Origin: Isoetes taiwanensis
Lineage: Eukaryota > Streptophyta > Lycopodiopsida > Isoetales > Isoetaceae
DNA length: 64,000 bases
NCBI GenBank assembly: GCA_021234155.1
Contig: JAJEKV010000143.1
Coordinates: forward strand, 1,193,358 to 1,257,357
Direction of reading: 5' to 3'
The position numbers were made by a program, and so were the translations under genes. This document shows, one piece after another, positions 1-10,769 of the stretch; the first letter of the stretch is position 1, and each line of letters begins with the position of its first letter. The notes under the pieces are model-generated. The model was not told the origin of the DNA and did not search any database. It saw only the letters and a program-made list of their open reading frames with translations.

Positions 1-344
1 AGCAAAGCAGTAATATAACATACAAAAACTAAAAGAATGACCAGGACTAGCAACTGCCATAATGTTTGAAAGACGTGGTATCCAACTAGAAAACCTTTGT
101 TAAAATCCAATGAATTGAATCATCAATTGTAGATTAGACCCATCAACACCAAACTACCTGGACGCTTGAAAAACTATACACCAAAAGATTCAAAATGAAC
201 AAAATACCTAAGAAATATGAACCAGTTGATTGAACGAACTTTTCATTGGCAACAGCGTCCATTAAATTCTTGACATAACAACTTCCAAATGAATCACATT
301 CCTCTGCAAGCAAATTCTTGAACTGAAGAAACAAATGGACTTAC
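1..344. other. Intronic stretch, left edge
   Basis: No coding exon is recognisable here. By position it should be part of the intron that follows exon 2 of the minus-strand E2 gene, because exon 2 ends at 345 with a good donor (GTAAGT read on the minus strand) and the catalytic-cysteine exons are not found before the window edge. Confidence 0.4.
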
Positions 345-1321
345 TATAGAGTATCAGGTGGACCAATGATTGTCACATTCCATTCAAATATATTAGAGTC
401 ATCAACTAGGCCGGCAGAAAAACCATCTACGGGGTTTCTGGAAAGATCTGCATGTCAAAACCACGGATGTATTAGACCAAGAGTATATGAAATTTTAAAT
501 GAACAGCTTGTTAGGCCAACAACAAATACAGCATTATAAATATCGTTTGCCATCAATTATAAATTATCATTCACCAGTTTGTCAATCACAGTAGAGAAGA
601 GAATGCCAGTTAAAGTTGAAACAAATTTGGCCATCATCCTTGCCAGTAAAGACTATGATCTTAAGAAAATTAAGAGAGCTGGTTACATTCCTCCATAACT
701 CACAAACATTATGCATGCGTAAAACTAAATGGTAGGTTATTGTTATCAATGAATACGTCACGTGAGAAGGACTAGTAGTTATCTACTCCTAGCACATATC
801 ATTTGACAGCTGGAATGGTTGCTCAAGAGATATGGATACAACATGAAGAATCTGAACAGCCTTCCTGACAACAACAGGTGTTATAGGTCAATCAGATCCT
901 ATCAATTCAAAGTTCAGAAACATTAAGCATGTAAGCTTGAAAATGAGCTATGTTCTGTACTTCAATGTGTCCATACACCCATCTCATCTAAAAATATATG
1001 CATAGCATATTGTCGGATCTTCTCCAAAAGAGGTACGCAACTAAATTCTCCGCAATGGGTACAGTGAACTTCATTTTAAAGGTATACTTCTACAAAACCA
1101 TTATGTGAAGATGCCCTAAGTAATAAGCTTTTCTAGCTTCGTTAATCCTCATGGAACTGGGCGATCAATTAGGCAACAACAGTAATCAGACGGAAATAGA
1201 GACATAAAATATCGTAAAGACGGACAAATCAAATCAGCAATTCACATTACCAGAAGCAAATATGTAAATGCCTACCTTTGAGCTGCTTCCTAAGAAGAAG
1301 GCTGGCCTGGCCCTCCGACAT
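345..1321 (-). CDS. Ubiquitin-conjugating enzyme E2, UBC7/13/14 (UBE2G1) class, 5' part
   Basis: Two minus-strand exons encode the N-terminus of a plant E2 enzyme. Exon 1 (1321 to 1276) starts at ATG 1321 and reads MSEGQASLLLRKQLK, ending in a GT donor. Exon 2 (447 to 345) follows an AG acceptor, completes the split codon in frame, and encodes NPVDGFSAGLVDDSNIFEW followed by a stretch ending GPPDTLY, then a GTAAGT donor. These match the conserved start of the E2 family that takes ubiquitin from E1 and passes it to E3 ligases, including ER-associated degradation partners. The active-site cysteine and the rest of the UBC fold lie beyond the left edge. No stop or frameshift is visible, so the gene may be intact. 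Confidence is high for the family and low for the exact paralogue. Confidence 0.85.
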
Positions 1322-1689
1322 GGCGACCCAACGAGGCGATTTTCTTAATGAGGCAGATGGGAGAGAGGAATCAATAAAGAGCGAGCACAAATGATGAGGA
1401 GCGAAATCGGAAATGATAATTGAAAAGGGTTAATCCGCGATAGGAAGGGGCCAGAAAGCAACGCGGGTATGCCGCTCCATGGCAGATCTGACTCCCTTCC
1501 TCTTCTTCCTTCTCCGGCAGAAACCAAAGGTATAAAGAAGAGAGAGATTTCTCTCCTAGGGGCAGGTAAATATTCTTTTGAATATTCATTCCTCTTATAA
1601 TTTGGCGCAAAATATTTCCACCTCAATCTCTACTTAGCTTCTTGTTTTTCCTTTTTTCTTGTGTTTTTCCTCTTGTTCAATTTAGTGAC

Positions 1690-1745
1690 TAGTCTCTTTG
1701 GGTTAGCAACTAAGAGATATTGTGTTCAAATCTCTGGGTCCGTCA
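1690..1745 (+). repeat. Possible SINE relic (tRNA-like boxes)
   Basis: A stretch with a box-A-like string (gggttagcaactaag) is followed at tRNA-like distance by a box-B-like string (gtgttcaaatctc). This could be the head of a tRNA-derived SINE. There is no clear tail or target duplication, so the call is tentative. Confidence 0.25.
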
Positions 1746-1762
1746 TATGTTCTCATTGACGC

Positions 1763-1832
1763 CAATGTGGCATAACATAAAAATATTATCTCATGGACGC
1801 TAGCAATGTGGCATAACATAAAAATATTATCT
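1763..1832. repeat. 41-bp direct duplication
   Basis: A unit beginning caatgtggcataacataa occurs at 1763 and again at 1804, running into ATATTATCT both times. The period is 41 bases. This looks like a simple local duplication. Confidence 0.8.
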
Positions 1833-1849
1833 ATCTAATATTTCGCACC

Positions 1850-2604
1850 GCAATGTATTCTAACGTTTGTTTACCACGTTTTTTCGGTTTAATAATCTCT
1901 TCTGGCAAATGTCGATGTCTGGCATTGGCCGCATCCAATCTTGATGTGTTGTTGTTCTGTGCTCCCAAAGATGCATTCTTTAAATCAATACTACTCATTC
2001 AAATCTTGTTGTGTTGTTCTTGTGTTGTGCAGCTCTATCCATGGATTGCTTAGTGGAGCAGGTATTTGGAGTGAAATTTAGATGGATTTATTCAGTGAAT
2101 GATGGACAAATCTGCATTCATGCAGGATCAACTGAAGGAACTCTTTGGTGTTTCATGGAGCCTATAAAAATATGTTTGAGCCATGGAAAAACTACTGAGC
2201 ACCTCTAGAGGTCATTCTCGGAGCATGAGAGTCAAACATTGGCAATCTAGAAATATATTATTCTCTAATGTTTTTGCAAGCAATCTGATATTATGTTCTA
2301 ATATTTTAGATCCAGAGAAGGAGCTTGATGGCTTTCCTATGCTATGGCACTCCTACCTGATATATGGATGTATATCTTGACTTTATCGGGTCTGATGTTT
2401 CTTTTTCAAGGTCAGGCTGAAAAGGCTAACATTGTCTACAGTTGATCCTTTTTGGAAACCTGGAAATTGCCATGCGAATAAGGCTGCCCTAAAATAGACA
2501 TTGTGGTGTTGACTACAACATTATCTGGTCTGTGGTGGAAGAGAAAGAGATCAGAGTGACTAATTTTAGTGTTTTTAAGTGGTATCTTTTAGTTAAATTT
2601 CTAC
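1850..2604. other. No gene recognised
   Basis: Only short overlapping open frames without family resemblance are present. No splice-linked coding pattern was seen. Confidence 0.5.
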
Positions 2605-2900
2605 CCTTCCCACCTCAAGACTAATCGAACTCGATTATCTGTCTTGCAAGAATAAGTTCTTTAAAGACTAGTCAAACTTGATCATCTGTCTTAAAAAATT
2701 CCATTCTCTCTCAAACACTAATTGTACTCAATCGTTTGTCTTAAGAAGTAACAACCTTTTTCTGAAGCTAGTCAATTGACTATCTACTTTGAAAGGTATA
2801 CTTACAATCTATCCTTGCCAGGTTTCTCTTAAAACTGGTAATCTTAGCACTTATCCTTGTGAGGTTTATAGCATGTCTCTTCTCTAGGCTGGTAATCTTA
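2605..2900. repeat. Degenerate short-repeat cluster
   Basis: Several loosely similar units of roughly 50-65 bases follow each other. Each holds a version of actag/aatc-n-actc/gat-atctgtctt (for example agactagtcaaacttgatc and acactaattgtactcaatc). The cluster leads into the first copy of the 1.4-kb tandem unit. Confidence 0.5.
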
Positions 2901-4180
2901 CCATCAGTCCTTGAGAGACACTTTAACACAATGAACTTAGGATCTAGTTATTGCGCAGTAGATGTAATAACCTCCCTTCTTCTAACCCAAGACCAAAAAC
3001 TTGAAGAAAACGACAACTTCTTTACCTCAAATCAATTTTTTACAATGCTCAGTCAATCTGACATCATATGCATAAACAAATATTACTTTATCTTATAATC
3101 GCAAACGCCTAAGTCTTTAGGTTGCTATCTAAGAGGTAATAATGCTTCTCAAACTCATTTCCCGCAAAATCTCCATGTCCTGCGATAACTTAATGAACGA
3201 TATTAAAATTGGCAACCCCATCTGTAATTGCTATGTTTCCTTGATTGCTATATTATACATTAACTGCAGTCAAGTTAATTATGTAATCCACTTTCGTCTA
3301 GCATAAGTGCATCCCATGTCCATCTAGGCAAAGCTCTAGGGTTCTTTACACTAGTACATTTAATCGATCCACCACAACTGCCGCAACTTGTAAGTTAGAA
3401 GTTTCTTGTCCTTCAAAGGCAAATCCATATGAAACCATGCAAACTACTAATATTCCTTTCATTTGCAATGGTTTTAAATAAAATCCAACATTTATCTCCT
3501 CCCCCAAAAAAAAAAAAAACGGGGGGAGGGGCGAATAATCACAATCTAAGTCAAATCTAGGTTAAAATATTGTCGGTTGTCTTCCTTGAAACCGGGCTTC
3601 TATTTAAGGTTCACGGATATATGAGTTCAGTAACAGCAAGTTTATGAAGTACAAGTCATTCGTATCAAACTCGTAATAATCTCATCGTTGTTATGATGGT
3701 ATTCTGTTGTTCGAGTCTATTATATTGTTCATCTATGCCCACAAAAGTGGTGTTGTTCTCATGGTTTGGATTCATGCTATCCTACCATTCCTGTATGACT
3801 TGGGAATAGTATGATAACAGTTGTTGAAATTGTTCAAGTGACTCGTGCTCCTTATGGGTCCCATAGGCCGATTGGCCTCAGTGGACGATAAAAAATCATT
3901 CTCATTCTATTCTATTCATTTTTGCCTTAGGATTGTTGTTGTCGTGGTTGAAGTTATTCATGCTGCCATATTGTGTGTCTAAGCATTGGCATTGGTTATT
4001 GTTGTCATTTTTCAAAGTGATTCAGGTTCTGTCTTGTTTGTCTATTGGTTTTTATGGCTTGATGTAGTCCCTGCTCCCATTGTTCCTCTATGACCTGCAA
4101 GTGTGGTCGTTGTTTTGGTTTGAGTGGCTCATCCTCCGATATCATTCTTCTAGATTTGAAGTTTGTTATGGTGGTTTGCA
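2718..4180. repeat. 1.4-kb tandem unit, copy A
   Basis: The unit starts ctaattgtactcaatcg and ends gtggtttgca, and abuts copy B directly. It is non-coding in appearance. A third copy, inverted, lies at 60,301-61,715. Copy A carries about 50 extra bases near 3850-3900 that are missing from copy B and the inverted copy. Confidence 0.8.
3850..3905 (+). repeat. Short insertion with SINE/LINE-like tail inside copy A
   Basis: The string gggtcccataggccgattgg leads into an ATTCT-rich tail. A related string (ggtcccataggcc) is at 28,921 followed by a CCAAT-rich tail. Presence only in copy A suggests a small insertion, possibly a retroposon 3' end. Deletion from the other copies is the alternative. Confidence 0.3.
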
Positions 4181-5550
4181 CTAATTGTACTCAGTCACCT
4201 GCCTTAAGAAGTAACAACCCTTTCCCGAAGCTAGTCAATTGACTATCTACTTTGAAAGGTATACTTACAATCTATCCTTGCCAGGTTCCTCTTAAAACTG
4301 GTAATCTTAGCATCTATCCTTGTGAGGTTCATAGCATGTCTCTTCTCTAGGCTGGTAATCTTACCGTCAATCCTTGAGAGACACTTTAACACAATGAACA
4401 TAGGATCTAATTATTGCGCTGCAGATGTAATAATTTCCCTTCTTCTAACCCAAGACCAAAAATTTGAAGAAAACAACAACTTCTTTAACTTAAATCAAAT
4501 TTTTACAATGCTCAGTCAATCTAACATTCATATGCACAAACAAACGTTACTTTATCTTATAATCGCAAATCCTAAGTCTTTAGGTTGCTCCTTGTGCATG
4601 TAAGAAGTAATAATGCTTCTCGAACTCATTTCTTACATGACAATCTCCATGTCCTGCGATAACTTAATGAACGATATTAAAGTTGGCAAATCAATCTGTA
4701 ATTGCTATGTTTCCCTTGATTGCTAGATTGTACATTAACTGCAATCAAGTTAATTATGTAATCCACTTCATCTAGCATAAGCGCATCCCATGTCCATCTA
4801 GGCAAAGCTCTAGGGTTCTTTACACTAGTACATTTAATCGATCCACCACAACTGCCGCAACTTATGAGTTAGAAGTTTCTTGTCTTTCAAAGGCCAATTT
4901 ATATGGAACCATGCAAACTACTAATACTCCCTTCATTTGCAATGGTTTTAAATAAAATCCAACATTTACCCCACCCCCAAAAAAAAGGGGGATAATGACA
5001 ACCTAAGTCAAATCTAAGTTAAAATATTGTCGGTTGTCTTCCTTGAAACTGGGCTTCTATTTAAGGTTTTGAGTTCGGCAATAGCAAGTTTATGAAGTAC
5101 AAGTCATTCTATGATGGTATTCTGTTGTTCGAGTCTATTGTATTGTTCACCCTATGCCCACAAAAGTGGTGTTGTTCTCATGGTTTCGATCCATGCTACC
5201 CTACCATTCTTGTATGACTTGGGAATAGTATGATAACAGTTGTTGAAATTGTTCAAGTGACTCGTGCTTCTATTGTATTTTCTTTATTTTTGCCATATTG
5301 TTCGTTCTTCATGCTGCCATATTGTGTGTCTAAGCATTGGCATTGGTTATTGTTGTCATTGTTCAAAGTGATTCAGGTTATGTCTTGTTTGTCTATGACT
5401 TGAAAGTTATTGTTGTTTTTATGGCTTGAGGTACTCCCTGCTCCCATTATTCCTCTATGGCCTGCAAGTGTGGTGGTGGTTGTTTTGGTTTGAGTGGCAC
5501 ATCCTCTCATATCATTCTTCTAGATTTGAAGTTTGTTATGGTGGTTTGCA
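4181..5550. repeat. 1.4-kb tandem unit, copy B
   Basis: Direct second copy of the preceding unit, sharing most of its length with small indels, and ending with the same gtggtttgca string. The shared open frame near 4322-4603 is non-homologous to anything I recognise and is probably incidental. Confidence 0.8.
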
Positions 5551-5653
5551 TTTAACAAACTTCTGATTCCTATAGTTATTTTATGCTTTGAAAGTTGTTA
5601 TTGTCATTGTTTTTCTCATCAATGTTCATAATTCTATTAGGTTTTTTCGTGAT

Positions 5654-5872
5654 CTAGGCATAAGGCTCTGCTTGATTGTAATCTGGGCGAAGCTGAGGCA
5701 TCTTGGTAGTGAATTTGCACAGATCTACGTCAAAAAACATATGTTGGTATGAATTCACCTCCTCATCTGTGATTTTTTTACCATCTGGATGTGCTTCAAT
5801 ATGTAGCAAAATAACAGAGGGTTTTTTTTGTGATTTTATACGCTTTTTGACATGGTTTTCATATGATTTCAT
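5654..5872 (-). other. 72-codon open frame within the repeat family
   Basis: A minus-strand frame contains HIEAHPDGKKITDEEVNSYQ. A decayed version with matching DNA lies inverted at about 60,075-60,200, and a trace is visible near 16,985-17,040. It travels with the LINE-endonuclease-bearing repeat, so it is probably part of a mobile element. I do not recognise a domain. Confidence 0.35.
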
Positions 5873-6174
5873 GGGCGTATTGCGCGAGGCATACTAATCA
5901 GTATATCTAGAGTGCACTCCGCATTTTTATTGTCTAAATTCCATATCCACAATGGTCTACTCCCTTTTATTTTTATTCCTCTATTTCTTTTTAATAAGCC
6001 ATACATGCAAGCATCGAGATGTTTCACTTTAGGGTTATTTTAGGGTTATCTAAAGCATTCTCTGTCTCAGGTATGCAGGTGCTGCGGGTTCGAGATTCCG
6101 TGTGTTTTCTGGGTTCTGTTTTCCTGTGTGTTCCTGTTATAATGCTAGATCATATTCAGAATCAAAGGTTTGTT
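5873..6174. other. No gene recognised
   Basis: AT-rich sequence. The string actaatcagtatatctagag at about 5895 resembles one at 62,208 in the same orientation, so a repeat end may lie here. Confidence 0.4.
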
Positions 6175-6533
6175 TTAGGGTTTTAAAGAGCAGCAGAGGA
6201 AGATGCTGCTCCAAGATATCTCCCAATCATCCGACCCACCATCACGGTTGGTAACATCTGCACTTTCATCATCTCCTGATTTCGTCAACAAAGTCTCTGA
6301 ATTATTACTCTTCCTTCCAAATTTTAGAAGCCTCTTGAACCCTCCCTTTGTGGAGTCTTTTCCCGTTTGTTGGCCATTTGTTAAGTTTGCTCTTTGAGAC
6401 ACAGCATTTTTGGTAGAACTATTATCTGCACCATGCGCAGGATACTGGTTGAGTACAGCACCATTATCCCCTGTATTCAGGGGAACGGAAGACATGTGTC
6501 TAGGTTCAGGTGAAAGAACTTGAGAAGTCAAAT
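6175..6533 (-). pseudogene. Isolated terminal exon like COP1-interacting protein 7 (CIP7) family
   Basis: A minus-strand exon-like frame begins after an acceptor (TTTTAG at 6534-6539) and ends at a stop at 6175. It encodes about 119 residues with the string GGFKRLLKFGRKSNNSETL, which resembles the conserved C-terminal FKRLLKFGRKS block of plant CIP7-related proteins. The family is plant-specific and linked to light-regulated gene expression. No upstream exons could be found, and the extreme C-terminus differs from what I know of the family. It may be a gene fragment or the last exon of a gene whose other exons I missed. The family call rests on one short motif. Confidence 0.4.
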
Positions 6534-6539
6534 CTAAAA

Positions 6540-7444
6540 GAACCGATGATGAGCTTGATAGATGGGTATCTTTTTAATAGTTCGATGGGATGAAGATAAC
6601 CCACTGAATCAAAAGAAAATATGAAAGGTTCCGAAACGCGGTGGCTGCTATAGTAAGCTGTGTCGAGAAGCTGAAGAGGTATGATGGAAACAGGAGCAAG
6701 TTAGCAACTTTGGGAAGTTGCATGTAATACGTCTCTGGCTGGCCCAGCTACGTAGGGCACTATAGGAATTGAAGTTGAAATGCTATAGATTTTAAGACAT
6801 ATTGAGGTTTTGATTGACGCCTCGCATAAAGATGAGAAGGTCTAAAAATATTTCGAGGGGTACATTGCAGCAGAGATTGATTCTATTCAGTTGCATTCTT
6901 GAACCTAGACTAGCATACTTATTTGTGCAAGATGGAACTTCCTTGTGCAAGATGGAACTTAGGTATTGAGGCATCGGTTTTTGTCGATGCAACAGCAAAA
7001 GGTTCAAATTTGGAGATGGGAGTATTTGATCAACAATGGCAATGATGAAGTGTACTACCATATGTAGGGGCAAAATCTTTCTTCTTGCTACTAGTGTGGA
7101 CACTTGTTTTTCTTTGGTCGAGATTTTGGTATGCCCCCGCTTCACATAGGAACGTTACCAAAGCCATTACTGAATTAGATATCTTTTTTTCATGTTTTTC
7201 TTTTTTTATGTCCCGCTTTATATGCTTTATGAATACTTGTGCAATGCAATGTAGGTTAGTTGGCAGTTCTTACACTTGCCATGAGGCTTATCTTTCTTTC
7301 CTTATACACTTGGCTGCTGTTTTCTCTCCAGGTAACTGTTTCTTCAAATCCAATATAGGAACTGCAAAGTTCTACACTAAAAGCAGAAGAGTCCTAATGG
7401 GAAAGGAGTACTTCACATCCTCGTCTTAGTCTTCCCAAAGACTA
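6540..7444. other. No gene recognised
   Basis: Short frames only. A 17-base unit (tgtgcaagatggaactt) is duplicated at about 6917-6960. Nothing else stands out. Confidence 0.4.
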
Positions 7445-7828
7445 ATGTCTATGATAGATCTGACTTTAGACTATTCAGATTCTACTTCAGATGCATCTCA
7501 GGCAATTTCTCCATCAGCTCTGTTACCTAGAGGTGGTTCAAGTTTAAAGAACCATCCACCTTATACTGCACCTCAAGTTTTGCCTCCTATACCCCACATT
7601 TCACCTTCCTTCAACAGTATATGTTTTCGATTGCCTCAGCAAATGTTAAGAAGTCGAATGATGTCACCTTCTATTGGACTTGGTAGTCTTGGTATAAGTT
7701 CAGAAAGGAGGATCTTTGTTATGGATTACTTCAGGTATATTCTTGAAGAAGCTAACAGATTTAAGAAAGATGGTTGCATATGCATGCACTGTGTGAATCA
7801 TTTGCGTAATGCAGTATCATATCCTTAG
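7445..7828 (+). CDS. 127-codon open frame, unknown function
   Basis: The frame starts MSMIDLTLDYSDSTSDASQ, continues with a proline/serine-rich stretch, and ends with a more structured part (RRIFVMDYFRYILEEANRFK, then CICMHCVNHL). The composition looks coding rather than random, and the CxxHC/CxxC spacing could bind metal. A stop lies 15 bases upstream of the ATG. It may be an exon of a larger gene or a transposon-derived fragment. I do not recognise the family. Confidence 0.35.
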   Translation: MSMIDLTLDYSDSTSDASQAISPSALLPRGGSSLKNHPPYTAPQVLPPIPHISPSFNSICFRLPQQMLRSRMMSPSIGLGSLGISSERRIFVMDYFRYILEEANRFKKDGCICMHCVNHLRNAVSYP

Positions 7829-8496
7829 TACCATATCCTTAGTATCATATCTTTGTGAGTGCTGGTTTCAAATACAAAGCTCTCCGCACTTTGTTTTTGG
7901 CAGTGAATACATCAAGCGACATTTCGAAGATATCAAGTATTCTGCCAAATCATCTGTTAAACTGTTCTTTGATACTTGAATGAACCATTCACAAATGTTC
8001 AATCGATTAGACACATAAATTAACAACTCTAAATAAATCCAACAACATAAATTATTAATAATCTCCAGCATAATTATACTTCCCCCTTAATCATAGAACT
8101 CATATTTTCAGTTCTATTCACGTTTATGGATTTTTAGCTTAAATTGCTTATATTCGCAACGTCAACTCATCCAAGTGTCATGTAACGTCGTTTGTTTTTG
8201 GCCCCGAAGGGGCAAAAAATTTTTTTAACTTATAACACAAACCATTACATTACACGCATTAAAATTAAATTCCCCCTTAAACCCCCTTTTGTTTGGGTGC
8301 ATATTCACACGGGGGTGACGTAGGGCAGCGAGAGCCCTTATAATTATGTTTTGCATGTATAAAATCAACACCATATAGTATATTGCCTAAAATCTTATAG
8401 TATTTCGCAAATTTTGTTATACAGTATAACAAATTTTGTACATCCATACCCCATAAACGAGGAACTTTGTGTACGGTGTAGATTAAGGAATAAGGG
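7829..8496. other. No gene recognised
   Basis: AT-rich sequence with a short imperfect repeat (ccatatccttagta / tcatatccttagta) near 7815-7850. No exon seen. Confidence 0.45.
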
Positions 8497-8506
8497 GTGA
8501 ATAAGC

Positions 8507-9010
8507 CTATCCAACAGCTCTCGTTATCTTACTCGACCACATGCACACAAACGAGGACGCTAAATCTATCCCCCCTAATTCTCTTGCCGGCAAGTGTAAA
8601 ATGAGAAGGATGGCCATTGTGCAAGGCCACTGCAAATGAATAAGTAAAGACATTGCACATCTGAAGCAACTATCTTCTAAATCGCGTGATAAGATGGCCT
8701 TCATCGGCAAATGTGTGTGGCGAAAAATCATCTATTGTCTAGCGCTGCAACATGTCATTTATCAGTGGCCCATAACGTGAACCCTACATTTTTCATATTG
8801 AAGTCTCCGACAAGCATCACATGCCTTGAATGTGGATGTTGTTGAATGTCATCATACAGATCGATATATGGGTCCAACATTTGAGTGCTTGTAGAAGAAA
8901 ATTAACTCCACAAATGGAAAGTACATGTAGCCACAATCAGGGGCTTTTCCCTCTGCTTTTGCACCCTTATCCACATGTAACGATTGTGTCTGTTTGCCTT
9001 GTTAAGAGAA
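8507..9010 (-). pseudogene. LINE endonuclease relic (minus strand)
   Basis: Read on the minus strand, successive frames show a decayed apurinic-type endonuclease of a non-LTR retrotransposon. The string HVMLVGDFNMKNVGF contains the catalytic GDFN motif (bases 8797-8808). Downstream pieces read FFATHICR and TCRQEN, which fits the later part of such endonucleases. Several in-frame stops and frameshifts break it. An inverted sister copy lies at 59,640-60,060, and a more diverged one on the minus strand at about 17,450-17,900. Confidence 0.6.
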
Positions 9011-9509
9011 CTAAAGGTGTCAATATTGTCTTATAATAGCAAGTTATTTTGCCATGCCCTCACTTGCATGTGCATCATTGAATAACGAATAGTGTTGATA
9101 GTCTGCAGATCTACTATCCTTTAATTCACATGCTCTCATGTTTCCATGAGGAAAATGAAGTCCATATCCATGGCTATAGAGTTCAGATTGTCCCCCTTTT
9201 TTACCATGGAAACCTCCACAATTTTTGAAGACCAGATTTAGATACAGTTCTTATTTGGAAGTGGTGCCAAGTGCAAGTGCAGTTGCAGTTGCAGTTGCAG
9301 CAATCTGGGGAGTTGCAGCGGGTAGCAACACTTCAATAGTCTAGCAGATGATATGAAAGCGAGAGATCTCATTTAGTCTACTCATTACATGTGTTTCTTA
9401 TTTTCTCACCTAATGGACCTGAGGGTCTGATATGGCATGATAATAAATTGCCATCATCGTCATCATCATAATACAGACAAATGTTTTATATTGTACATAA
9501 TGGTGCATG
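9011..9509. repeat. Repeat body shared with 59,090-59,640 (inverted)
   Basis: This sequence, including a (cagttg)n run at about 9275-9300, matches the right-hand inverted arm closely. It is part of the same mobile-element-derived repeat as the LINE endonuclease relic. Confidence 0.65.
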
Positions 9510-9574
9510 GCTATTTAATGTAGATTTTTAAATCTATTGGACATAAAAAGGACTTAATAAGAAAGAAAGAACGA

Positions 9575-9740
9575 TAGATAGATATTACTTTAATGTCCAG
9601 GAGGACCCTACAACGGGCCATCAGATGGGGCTATACATAGTGCAACTCTGGGCAGTCTTGAACTCAAGACTTACATGTCCTAGGACTAGTGTTGTGATAA
9701 CATCAAATTAAAGGCCCAGAAGCTATTGCGGGTGTTCTTA
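9575..9740 (-). repeat. tRNA-derived SINE copy (minus)
   Basis: Read on the minus strand: a tRNA-like head with box B tgagttcaagactgcc, a body ending in ctggacattaaagtaat, and a (TCTA)n tail. It matches copies at 10,225 and 58,913. Confidence 0.6.
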
Positions 9741-10224
9741 TTATAGAGGGTGAAAAATTTGTGATATGAAGGGTCTAAATTTAGGTAATTTGTGAAAAGG
9801 CATTTTTTTTTTTTGAGAGAGGGAATTGAAGTTACAATGGCATGTTTATCGATTGCTTTGTAACCAGTGGGTCGAGGTAGTGAAATGAATTTTCAATGGG
9901 GCAGAAGTGTAAAAGATGGAATTTAAAGCAAAAATAATTGTGTGCTTGGCTTAACGCAATACAGACGTACCAAGAGCAGGCTCCGTTATCGCATTATAAG
10001 CCAAGCACATAGTTCTTTTAATTTAAATTCCATCTTTGACACTTCTGCGCCATCAAAATTTCATTTCACTACCTTGACCCCCACTGGTTATAAAGCAACC
10101 ATTAAACGTGCCATTGTAATTTCAGTCTCCTCTCTCTAAAGAAAATATCTTTTTACACATTATCTAAATTTGGATCCTTCATATCTTAAAATTTTCACCC
10201 TCCATAATAAGAACATATACACAA

Positions 10225-10340
10225 TAATGCCTGGGCCTTTGATCTGGTGGTAACACTAGTCTTAGAATATGTAAGTCTAGAGTTTAAGACTGTGCAGAGT
10301 CTAGGTAAAATAATATCTATCTATCTATCTTTCTTTCTTA
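10225..10340 (+). repeat. tRNA-derived SINE copy (plus, internally shortened)
   Basis: Starts gggcctttgatctggtggta, a box-A-like head, followed by a decayed box B (tagagtttaagactg) and a (ATCT)n tail. The middle of the body is missing compared with the other two copies. Confidence 0.6.
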
Positions 10341-10400
10341 TTAAGTCCTTTGTATGCACAATAGATTAAAAAATCTACATTAAATAGCCATGCCTCGAGT

Positions 10401-10769
10401 ACAATAAATGGTTGCAAGCTGATCTCTACACAATTGGAAAACTAAAAATTTCGGGGCAATGAATAGAATAGAATAACTAATTACCTTAATATTGCGAACA
10501 ATAGAAAAGAAACAGACACCCCAATCTTTTGGAGGAAGTTTGCCTCCCAACCGAGCTCAGTTTCAAGCAAGAAGTCTTTATCTTGCTAACTCAACTTCAA
10601 TGCAGAATTATTTGACTCTGAAAGGATCAAAACACAACAGTAATAAATTTTTTATGTAACTTTAACTTGGCCATTTAAAATTAGCCCCAAGTGGAACCAT
10701 TGTGGAATGCCGTTCAATACGGATACTCTTTTTCGGGCACAGTTTGGGCTTTATGTTGTTGGTCCATCT
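10401..10769. other. No gene recognised
   Basis: The segment at about 10,700-10,770 resembles 44,280-44,340 (minus versus plus), namely the FRWTNNI and LCPKKSIR coding string of the LINE at 44.2 kb, so part of it is LINE debris. The rest is featureless. Confidence 0.4.

Larger units (their letters stand above)
1322..1850 (-). promoter_or_regulatory. Presumed 5' UTR/promoter side of the E2 gene
   Basis: This stretch lies immediately upstream of the E2 start codon on the minus strand and holds no convincing exon. Open frames here are short and overlap on the same strand. No TATA box or initiator can be named with confidence. Confidence 0.3.
9510..10400. mobile_element. Large foldback element
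   Basis: Two arms of about 430 bases read as imperfect reverse complements around a short centre. Innermost pairing is tgtgcttggctt (9941-9952) with aagccaagcaca (9999-10,010), leaving a loop of about 46 bases. Arms carry tRNA-derived SINE sequence at their outer parts (minus on the left, plus on the right). No coding capacity. It could be a foldback transposon or the result of two SINE-bearing repeats joined head to head. Confidence 0.65.

Noticed and set aside
5890-5925. Helitron 3' end (hairpin followed by CTAG)
   Set aside because: The local string has a short palindrome and CTAG, but no matching 5' TC end, no Rep/helicase, and the spacing is not convincing.
9270-9305. (CAGTTG)n microsatellite
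   Set aside because: Ordinary short simple repeat; mirrored at about 59,297-59,340 because the whole arm is duplicated.
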